Below, piece by piece: positions 27,228 through 33,306 of a stretch of DNA of 64,000 nt (the stretch's first letter is position 1; each line of letters starts with the position of its first letter). A model generated the notes under the pieces. That model was not told where the DNA came from. It ran no database searches and worked only from the letters and a program-made list of their open reading frames with translations. The stretch is taken from assembly GCA_963779485.1 (NCBI GenBank), contig CAVZYJ010000009.1, forward strand, positions 124,001 through 188,000, in the 5' to 3' direction. The DNA is from CAVVJA01 sp963779485. GTDB taxonomy: Bacteria > Actinomycetota > Actinomycetes > Mycobacteriales > Jatrophihabitantaceae. The position numbers were made by a program, and so were the translations under genes.

Positions 27228-27809
27228 TCAGGCCGCCGGCGCCGTTGCGACGTCGACGACGACCTCGGTGCCGTTGGTGAGCACGTCGTAAACCGCGGAC
27301 CGGCGCCGGGACTGCTCGACCAGCTTGGCCAGCTCTTCGGCGGATGCGTCACCTTCGACGTCGAAGTGGACGCGGATCTCCCGATAGCCGTTGCGGACCG
27401 TGTCGGACAGTCCGAGGATGCCGAGCAGATCGATGTCTCCCTCGACGGTCGACGACACGCGGTGCAGGGTGATGCCGCGGGCCGCGGCGATGTTCGCCAG
27501 CCCGGACGTCAAGCAGGCGGCAATGGCGTGCAGCAGGAATTCAACGGCAGTGGGTGCGTTGCCGTTGCCGACCAGGATCGCCGGGTGATCGGCGTCGTAC
27601 CGGAACGGGGTGGCCCGGCTGGTGTCCTCCATTCCGGCCCCGTAGAACCCCTGGATCGTGGAGCGGTTGTGAGTTCCGCTGACCCACTCGTTCCGGGCTC
27701 GGAATTGGAACTGCGCGATGTCGGGCTGCGACCGCACTGCGTTCCGGGTGGTCAGCAGAGTGGCGATGTCCACGCCGTTCATCGGGGCGCTCGTTTGCGT
27801 GCTGGTCAT
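27228..27809 (-). CDS. OsmC family protein
   Basis: 193 residues from an ATG with GAAGGAG upstream; the frame extends farther but is not conserved. OsmC-type thiol peroxidase fold: HPAILVGNGNAPTAVEFLLH followed by the reactive-cysteine helix AIAACLTSGLANIAAARG. Only one of the two catalytic cysteines of OsmC/Ohr is clear (AACLTSG); the first, usually in a GxNPE-C context, is replaced. Many OsmC-like proteins keep just this pattern and their activity is unknown. It heads the operon with two flavoproteins and a BTAD regulator. Possible control elements lie at 27914-27941 and 28024-28118. Confidence 0.88.
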   Translation of the reverse strand: MTSTQTSAPMNGVDIATLLTTRNAVRSQPDIAQFQFRARNEWVSGTHNRSTIQGFYGAGMEDTSRATPFRYDADHPAILVGNGNAPTAVEFLLHAIAACLTSGLANIAAARGITLHRVSSTVEGDIDLLGILGLSDTVRNGYREIRVHFDVEGDASAEELAKLVEQSRRRSAVYDVLTNGTEVVVDVATAPAA

Positions 27810-27913
27810 GGGGAAGCTCCTTCTCGGTTGGTGATCCACGACGACGACGCCCGACGCTAGGCACCGGCTCTTCTCTCGACCTTCCGCGCGGCGTCCGATC
27901 GGGCCGGGGCGAA

Positions 27914-27941
27914 GGAAGTCCGGGGAAGGCGGCGGGAAGGC
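27914..27941 (-). promoter_or_regulatory. Three direct repeats, SARP-box-like
   Basis: Read on the minus strand, GCCTTCC (27941-27935), GCCTTCC (27930-27924) and GACTTCC (27920-27914) are spaced 11 and 10 bases, about one helical turn. SARP regulators typically bind 7-base direct repeats at 11-base spacing. The block is about 105-130 bases upstream of the OsmC start. A weak -10 (TAGCGT, 27859-27854) is farther away than the usual SARP geometry, so the assignment is tentative. Confidence 0.35.
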
Positions 27942-28023
27942 GGCCGACAAGCTCTCCCCGGCTCAGAACGGCGCGACGTCTGTTCCGCGCCTCGGTCCGC
28001 GTGGCGCGCCCGCGCGCCGGTCC

Positions 28024-28118
28024 TGTCGCGCGTCGCCTCACGCGCGCGCACGTGAGCGGAGTCGCCTATCGGGCACCCCACCTGTCTCACGCGTCACATC
28101 AGTGCGCGCTAAGCGACG
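28024..28118 (-). repeat. 95-nt duplicated intergenic element, copy A
   Basis: On the minus strand this matches 33095-33189 on the plus strand at 87 of 95 positions without gaps. It lies 214 bases upstream of the OsmC operon start and points toward it. It contains a hairpin CTCACG - TGCGCGCG - CGTGAG (28056-28037 read on the minus strand) and terminal CGTCGC/GCGACG pairing. It encodes no convincing protein. The remaining bases between 27810 and 28137 hold the direct repeats at 27914-27941 and otherwise nothing I recognise. Confidence 0.85.
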
Positions 28119-28137
28119 GTGGAGCCTCGTCTTCGGG

Positions 28138-28425
28138 TCAGGCGCGGAACTGCACGCGCGCGATCTCGCTGCACAGGGGGGCGAACAGCTGCCCGCGGAC
28201 GCGATTGTGCTCGACGTCCTGGTCGTATTCCCGGTAGGCGTCCTCGTCGACGAAGTCGCAGGTGATCGCGAAGTCCCACGACTCATCCCGCAGGCGCAGG
28301 TCGCGCCCGACTCGACAATCGAGCAGGCCCCGCGGCTCGAGGGCGACGATGGCCGCCAGGCCCGGCTCGATCGCGTCGAGCTCCACCCCCGGGCGAAGCC
28401 GACCAACGACCACATTGCGGATCAC
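28138..28425 (-). CDS. Dabb (stress-responsive A/B barrel) domain protein
   Basis: 95 residues from a GTG. A single ferredoxin-like dimeric A/B barrel: IRNVVVGRLRPGVE, then DCRVGRDLRLRDESWDFAITCDF and EDAYREYDQDVEHNRV. This matches the Dabb family (related to plant Hs1 and some polyketide cyclases). These form dimers, and the catalytic role, if any, is unknown. It follows the pyridoxamine-oxidase-like gene by 55 bases on the same strand and ends 19 bases from the 95-nt element. Confidence 0.85.
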   Translation of the reverse strand: MIRNVVVGRLRPGVELDAIEPGLAAIVALEPRGLLDCRVGRDLRLRDESWDFAITCDFVDEDAYREYDQDVEHNRVRGQLFAPLCSEIARVQFRA

Positions 28426-28480
28426 GGCGGCGATCCTGCCATGCCCGCCAGGTCAGCCGTCGCGGCGACGCTCCGCCAGT

Positions 28481-28939
28481 TCAGCACGCGTCGTTGCCGC
28501 GCACCCAGCGGGCTTGTGTGTTGTCGTAGTCGTCCAACCGCCAGCGGGTCGCGCGCAACGGGCTGAGGGCGTAGAGGACGTCGAACGCGGGGTCCTCCGA
28601 CGGGAGGAATGGCCGATCTTCGGCTCGCGAATACTTGCGAGCAAACGCGTCCAGGATGTCGGGCCTCGTGCGCGGATGTCCGAGGTCGTCGAGGACACCG
28701 TGCACGATCAGGACGTCATCGCCCCCGTCGAGGTGGAGGGCGACGCGCGGGTCGGCTCGCAGGTTGCCGGCCTTGACTGTCCGTCGTTCGCTATAGCCGT
28801 ACCAGACGTCGCTGACGACGACGCCCCAGACCGGGACGACGTGCGGAGCCCCGTCGCGTCCTACGGTGCACAGCCAGTAGGAGCGTTCGCCGCTCAGCCG
28901 CTCGGCGATCCCCGGCCAGCCGATCGATGTCGCCGCCAC
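28481..28939 (-). CDS. Pyridoxamine-5'-phosphate-oxidase-fold protein (PNPOx-like/F420-binding split barrel)
   Basis: 152 residues from a GTG. Split-barrel flavin-binding fold: RSYWLCTVGRDGAPHVVPVWG, VWYGYSERRTVKAGNLRADPRVALHLDGG and VLYALSPLRATRWRLDD. In actinomycetes many such proteins bind F420 instead of FMN. The NLRADPRVALHL pattern is shared by both groups, so the cofactor is open. It is probably the first gene of a two-gene unit with the Dabb protein and is divergent from the TetR gene. Confidence 0.85.
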   Translation of the reverse strand: MAATSIGWPGIAERLSGERSYWLCTVGRDGAPHVVPVWGVVVSDVWYGYSERRTVKAGNLRADPRVALHLDGGDDVLIVHGVLDDLGHPRTRPDILDAFARKYSRAEDRPFLPSEDPAFDVLYALSPLRATRWRLDDYDNTQARWVRGNDAC

Positions 28940-29047
28940 GCGGCGATGATCGCACTATCGAGCGCGCCGAGCCTCCTCCGCTCACCGGAGCGGGCAGGTC
29001 GGGGCGATCGCGCTCGCCGAGGTGTGATCACACCCACGGCCCGGCCA

Positions 29048-29079
29048 CGGTTGACAACCGACCAACCCCAGTGGATAGT
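29048..29079 (+). promoter_or_regulatory. Promoter and operator of the TetR operon
   Basis: -35 TTGACA (29051-29056), 17-base spacer, -10 GATAGT (29074-29079). The start GTG at 29088 would be at or within two bases of the transcript start, so the mRNA is nearly leaderless. The -35 sits inside CGGTTGACAACCG (29048-29060), a 13-base palindrome suited to autorepression by the TetR protein. Confidence 0.6.
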
Positions 29080-29087
29080 GCCTAACC

Positions 29088-29702
29088 GTGGTCGTTTTAC
29101 CTAATCGCGATAGGCTAGCCGAACGTCGTGAGGCAACGCGCCGGGAGATATTGGACGCAGCGTGGGAGATCGCCCGGCAGGACGGACTGGCCGCGCTCAC
29201 CCTGCGCGCCGTCGCTGACCGAATCGGCATGCGAGCGCCGTCGCTGTACAGCCACTTCGACTCGAAGAATGCCATCTACGACGCGATGTTCGCCCAGGCC
29301 TGGGCCGCGTTGGGCAGCGAATTCGACGGCCTGCGATCGCGCCCGTCCGCGCCTCGCCGGGCGCTTCTTCGGCACACCGAGACGTTCTTCGACTTCGCCG
29401 CGGCCGATCTGGCCCGTTACCAGCTGATGAATCAGCGGACGATCCCCGATTTCCAGCCCTCGGATGCCGCCTACGCCGAGTCGCTCGCCACTTATGACCG
29501 GATGCGGCAGTGGCTTCGGGGTGCCGGAGTAGCTGATGCGGCCGACCTCGACCTCTGGACGGCAGTGATCGGTGGATTCGTCGACCAGCAGCTGGCCAAC
29601 GACCCCGGCGGAGACCGATGGCGTCGACAGCTACCCCGGGTCGTCGACATGTACTGCGACGAGGTCGGAGTCCCCGGACCCCGACTGAGGAGGACCCGGT
29701 GA
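29088..29702 (+). CDS. TetR/AcrR family regulator
   Basis: 204 residues. Helix-turn-helix at about 20-60: REILDAAWEIARQDGLAALT, then LRAVADRIGMRAPSLYSHFDSKNAIYDAM. The ligand domain (about 70-195) resembles the TetR_C_33/WHG types that respond to small hydrophobic compounds. The GTG start lies almost at the predicted transcript start, with a palindrome over the -35, so autoregulation is likely. Its stop overlaps the start of the maleylpyruvate-isomerase-fold gene as GTGA. It probably controls this operon of MPI-fold and metallo-beta-lactamase proteins. Confidence 0.93.
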   Translation: MVVLPNRDRLAERREATRREILDAAWEIARQDGLAALTLRAVADRIGMRAPSLYSHFDSKNAIYDAMFAQAWAALGSEFDGLRSRPSAPRRALLRHTETFFDFAAADLARYQLMNQRTIPDFQPSDAAYAESLATYDRMRQWLRGAGVADAADLDLWTAVIGGFVDQQLANDPGGDRWRRQLPRVVDMYCDEVGVPGPRLRRTR

Positions 29703-30454
29703 CCATGACCACGCCCTCGACGACGGCGCGGGTTCCGGCGCTGCGACGGGTCGACGCGATGCGGCTCGCGGCTACGGAGTACCAACGCGTCCTCGACCTG
29801 CTCCGGTCGCTCCAGCCGCAGGACTGGGCACGTCCTACGGACTGCTCCGGCTGGGATGTCCGGGCGATAGCCGCCCATATGCTGGGCATGGTCGAACTGG
29901 CCGCGTCGATGCGGGAAAGCCAGCGTCAGGTCGAACTCGCCGGGCGCCGCGGCGGGGTCTTCATCGATGCGCTCACGGAGCTACAGGTCGACGAACGAGC
30001 CGACATGACTCCGACCCAAATCATCGACCGGTTTGCCGTGCGCGCTCCGAAAGCGGTCCGCAACCGCCAGCGCACACCCGGCGTCATCCGCCGCGGCATC
30101 ATGCCCGTCCGGCAGCTCGTCGGCGATCACGAAGAGGCCTGGACGGCCGGCTACCTCATCGACGTCATCCTGACCCGTGATCCCTGGATGCACCGGGTCG
30201 ACATCGTGCGGGCCACCGGCGCTACGCACGTTGTGACGCCCGAGCACGATGGCCGGCTGGTGGCCGACGTCGTCGCCGAGTGGGCGACCCGGCATGGCCA
30301 GCTCTATCAACTGCACCTCACCGGACCGGCCGGCGGTCACTGGACCAAGGGCCGGGGTGCCCCGCTCATCGAGATCGACGCCGTCGACTTCTGCCGCGCG
30401 GTTTCCGGGCGCGGAGCGGCCGAGGGTTTACTCGCCACGCAAGTCCCGTTCTGA
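29699..30454 (+). CDS. Maleylpyruvate isomerase / DinB-fold mycothiol-dependent enzyme family protein
   Basis: 251 residues from a GTG with GAGGAGG upstream. TIGR03083-type: ATEYQRVLDLLRSLQPQDWARPTDCSGWDVRAIAAHMLGMVE with the metal-binding histidine of AAHMLG, and later histidines in VGDHEEAWTAGYLIDVILTRDPWMHRVDI. The family comprises mycothiol-dependent, metal-binding four-helix proteins, including isomerases and thiol transferases. Mycothiol use points to an actinomycete host. The C-terminal third resembles the extra domain found in many of these proteins. Translation is coupled to the TetR gene; the MBL gene follows after 26 bases. Confidence 0.88.
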   Translation: MTMTTPSTTARVPALRRVDAMRLAATEYQRVLDLLRSLQPQDWARPTDCSGWDVRAIAAHMLGMVELAASMRESQRQVELAGRRGGVFIDALTELQVDERADMTPTQIIDRFAVRAPKAVRNRQRTPGVIRRGIMPVRQLVGDHEEAWTAGYLIDVILTRDPWMHRVDIVRATGATHVVTPEHDGRLVADVVAEWATRHGQLYQLHLTGPAGGHWTKGRGAPLIEIDAVDFCRAVSGRGAAEGLLATQVPF

Positions 30455-30480
30455 TTCATCAACCTTTGGGGGGAAACGAC

Positions 30481-31281
30481 ATGAGAATTCACCGACCGCA
30501 TCGAGACATCAGCATCCTCAATGACCACCTCGAGGTACCCGGACTCGGCGTCCTGCCGATCAACGCATTCGTGATCCACGCCGCCGAGCCGGTTGTCGTC
30601 GATACCGGCGTCGGACTGCCCGACCGTGACTTCGTCGCCACCCTGGCCGAGGTGATCGACCCGGCGGATGTGCGCTGGATCTGGCTGACCCATCCCGACC
30701 GCGATCACACTGGTGGCCTGTTCGCGTTGCTCGACGCGGCACCGCAGGCGCGAATCGTCACGACGTTCAGCGGCGCCGGCATCATGTCGACCGAACGGCC
30801 ACTGCCGATGGATCGGGTCTACCTGCTCAATCCCGGCCAGACATTGGACGTCGGCGACCGCCGCCTCACCGGCTTCCGGCCGCCGCTGTTCGACAATCCC
30901 GCGACGGTCGGCATCCTGGACTCGCGGAGCGGTGTCTGCCTCAGCTCGGACTGTTTTGGGGCGCCAATGGCGACGGCCGATCTGGCCCAAGCCGAGAACG
31001 TCGCCGCGACGCCGGCCGACGAGTTGCGGGCGGCGCAGCTGCTCTGGGCCAGCGTCGACAGCCCCTGGGTCCACAACGTCGATCCGTCGAAGTTCGCCCA
31101 CTCTCTGAAGGGTCTTCGGGCCTTCAACCCGTCCTGGATCTTCAGCTCGCACCTGCCGCCCGCGAGCGGCGATTCCACGATCCTGTTCGACACGCTGCTC
31201 GACGCGCCGAACTCCGACCCATTCGTCGGTCCCGATCAAGCCGCGCTGGAAGCGATGCTGCGTCAGTTCGAACCCGTCTGA
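30481..31281 (+). CDS. MBL-fold metallo-hydrolase
   Basis: 266 residues from an ATG after GGGGGGAAACGAC. Metallo-beta-lactamase fold: PINAFVIHAAEPVVVDTGVG, then the metal motif THPDRDHTGG (H-x-D-x-D-H rather than the usual H-x-H-x-D-H), and SSDCFG for the later aspartate. Replacing the second His with Asp is seen in flavodiiron-like and other MBL subgroups and changes the metal preference. It is probably a hydrolase or oxidoreductase of a small molecule. It belongs to the TetR-regulated operon. Confidence 0.88.
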   Translation: MRIHRPHRDISILNDHLEVPGLGVLPINAFVIHAAEPVVVDTGVGLPDRDFVATLAEVIDPADVRWIWLTHPDRDHTGGLFALLDAAPQARIVTTFSGAGIMSTERPLPMDRVYLLNPGQTLDVGDRRLTGFRPPLFDNPATVGILDSRSGVCLSSDCFGAPMATADLAQAENVAATPADELRAAQLLWASVDSPWVHNVDPSKFAHSLKGLRAFNPSWIFSSHLPPASGDSTILFDTLLDAPNSDPFVGPDQAALEAMLRQFEPV

Positions 31282-31423
31282 CCGATGATGATCGACGAAT
31301 GGCAACTGGCCAGCGCACGCGTCTCCCGCCCACCTTTCGGGTTGCGAGACAACGTCAATGGGCTTAACGTCCGACATGGCCGGGCCGTCTCAGGCCGGGC
31401 GAGGTCACGATCGGGGGGTTGGC

Positions 31424-32578
31424 GTGGCTAATCGTCGAGTTCGCCGTGTTCTGGCTGCGATCGGTGCTGGGATCCTGGCGGTCCCGCTCACGGCGGCTGT
31501 GGCCCAGGCTGCTCCACCCGGGCCGTCCGGTCCGGTCGTGGTGGTATCGGGCCTGAACAATCCGCGCCAGCTTTCGTTGGTGTCCGGGATCGAGCTGCTG
31601 GTCGCTGAAGCTGGCAAGGGCGGATCGTTCGAGCTGCCCGGCGGCGGTCCCGAAGGGCCGGTATTTATCGGCACGACCGGCTCGATCAGCGCGGTGTTCT
31701 TTCCGCAGTTCGTGCACAACACGAGCCCACATCGCATCGTGACCGGCCTGCTGTCCGGTGCAGCGAAGGACGGCAGCGCCGCGACCGGCTCGGACGGGGT
31801 CTCCGCGACCCGACTATCCGGCCCGATCTATATCCAGCAGACCTGGTTCCCGCCCAACCTGCTGCCCAACACACTGCCCAAGGACCAGCTGGGTCAGCTG
31901 CTGCGCGCCCGGCCGTTCGGCCCGGCGAAGCCATTCGCAGATATCACGGCGTTCGAGGCAAAGCACGACCCCGACGGTAAGGGTTTCGACTCAGATCCCT
32001 ACGCCGTGCTCGCCGTCGGGGATCACCTTCTGGTTGCTGACGCGGCCGGGAACGATGTGCTGCGCGTGGACCGGCGCGGTCATGTCTCGCTGTTCCACGT
32101 CTTCCCGAACGTGACGACCGGTGCCTGCGCCAACCAGTTCGATCCCGCGCCCCCGTTCCGAGGCTGCAACTTCGTGCCTACGTCACTCACCACCGACCGG
32201 TGGGGAAACGTCTACGTCGGCGGGCTGTCGTCACTCACGCCTGGTGAGGCGCAAGTCGTGAAGCTCGACCCGAGCGGGCGGCATGTGTTGCGCGTCTGGA
32301 CCGGCTTCACCGCGGTGACCGGAGTGGCGGTCGGCCAGGACGGCACGCTGTACGTGAGCCAGCTGTTCGCGCCTCAGGCCCACCCGGTCAACCCGATGGT
32401 GCAGGGTGTGCTGACGAAGATCCGCAACGGGCATCGCACCAACACCGATGTGCCATTCCCGGCGGGAATCGCGCTCGACGGGCACGGAAACCTGTTCGTC
32501 TCCGCGTTCTCGATCGCCCCGGACACCGGACTGGGCGTGCCCAACACGTCGGGCCAGGTCTGGCGCCTGCGCAGCTAG
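31424..32578 (+). CDS. Secreted ScyD/ScyE family beta-propeller protein
   Basis: 384 residues. The start GTG at 31424 is preceded by GGGGGG and opens a signal peptide (ANRRVRRVLAAIGAGILAV, cleaved after AVAQAA). The body matches the ScyD/ScyE family first named in the cyanobacterial scytonemin cluster: VVVSGLNNPRQLSL, AVLAVGDHLLVADAAGNDVLRVD, TSLTTDRWGNVYVGG, TGVAVGQDGTLYVSQLF and GIALDGHGNLFVSAF. These NHL/SMP-30-like repeats suggest a six-bladed propeller. In actinomycetes the role is unknown. It starts 142 bases after the MBL gene and may have its own promoter. Its TAG stop shares a CTAG with the opposing gene. Confidence 0.88.
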   Translation: MANRRVRRVLAAIGAGILAVPLTAAVAQAAPPGPSGPVVVVSGLNNPRQLSLVSGIELLVAEAGKGGSFELPGGGPEGPVFIGTTGSISAVFFPQFVHNTSPHRIVTGLLSGAAKDGSAATGSDGVSATRLSGPIYIQQTWFPPNLLPNTLPKDQLGQLLRARPFGPAKPFADITAFEAKHDPDGKGFDSDPYAVLAVGDHLLVADAAGNDVLRVDRRGHVSLFHVFPNVTTGACANQFDPAPPFRGCNFVPTSLTTDRWGNVYVGGLSSLTPGEAQVVKLDPSGRHVLRVWTGFTAVTGVAVGQDGTLYVSQLFAPQAHPVNPMVQGVLTKIRNGHRTNTDVPFPAGIALDGHGNLFVSAFSIAPDTGLGVPNTSGQVWRLRS

Positions 32579-33063
32579 GGCGTGTCGGTCACGTCGAGCT
32601 CGACGGCACCGGTCAGCGTGCGTAGTTCGTCGTAGCTCGTGCTGAACACGGCCGCGGGGTGCCCAGCCGCAGCCCAGATCTCGTCGTACCGCTTCAGCGC
32701 CCGATCGATGTAGGTCGGAACTGGATGCGGGTGATCCAGCGGCGAAACTCCGCCGATGACGTGGCCCGTGTGCTCGCGAACGAATTCTGCGGTGGCGCGC
32801 CGTAGCCGGGGAACACCAAGGTTGGCAGCCACCTTGGCCGTGTCTACCCGGTGCGCGCCGCTCGTGAGGACGAGGACCGGGCCGCGGCCGCTGTCGAAAA
32901 CCAGGCTGTTGGCGATGGCGCCGACCTCGCAACCGAGGGCCTGGGCGGCAAGCACGGCGGTGTGCACGGATTCGGGCAGGACGACGATTCGCCCCGTGCC
33001 ACCGGCGGCGACCCAGGCGGCGCGGAACCGCGAGATGGATGGGTGCTCGAGGGCCTCCGGCAT
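32575..33063 (-). CDS. YbaK/ProX-type aminoacyl-tRNA deacylase
   Basis: 162 residues. PEALEHPSISRFRAAWVAAG, then VHTAVLAAQALGCEVGAIANSLVF, with the family lysine in DTAKVAANLG and the GGVSPLDHP loop. The family removes wrongly attached Cys, Ala or similar residues from tRNA-Pro. The single-domain form acts free in the cytoplasm. It is a single-gene unit; its TAG stop and that of the opposing ScyD gene come from one CTAG. Confidence 0.9.
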   Translation of the reverse strand: MPEALEHPSISRFRAAWVAAGGTGRIVVLPESVHTAVLAAQALGCEVGAIANSLVFDSGRGPVLVLTSGAHRVDTAKVAANLGVPRLRRATAEFVREHTGHVIGGVSPLDHPHPVPTYIDRALKRYDEIWAAAGHPAAVFSTSYDELRTLTGAVELDVTDTP

Positions 33064-33094
33064 GTAGGAAACCTAACCATCTGGCACCGACCCC

Positions 33095-33189
33095 CGTCGC
33101 TTAGCGCGCCCCGATGTGACACGTGAGACAGGTGGGGCGCTCAATAGGCGACTCCGGTCACGTGCGCGCGCGTGACGCGACGCGCGACA
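33095..33189 (+). repeat. 95-nt duplicated intergenic element, copy B
   Basis: Same element as 28024-28118 (minus strand), 87 of 95 identical and the same length. It lies 117 bases upstream of the second BTAD regulator and points toward it. The hairpin is GTCACG (33157-33162) with CGTGAC (33171-33176). Relative to copy A the first pair is G-C instead of C-G, so two of the eight differences compensate each other. Confidence 0.85.
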
Positions 33190-33306
33190 AGGCCGGCTGC
33201 TCGTTCGGGACAAGACTGGTGCTGAACATCGACCTGCTCGTCGTTAACCACCAGTGCCGGGTCGGCGCGGGGCTACACTTCCGAGACATTTCTGCTGGGA
33301 ATTGGG

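Noticed and set aside
28024..33189. The 95-nt elements as terminal repeats of a 5-kb mobile cassette
   Set aside because: They are inverted, but there is no transposase or integrase between them, no target-site duplication is visible at the outer edges, and the same orientation toward operons fits a regulatory role better.
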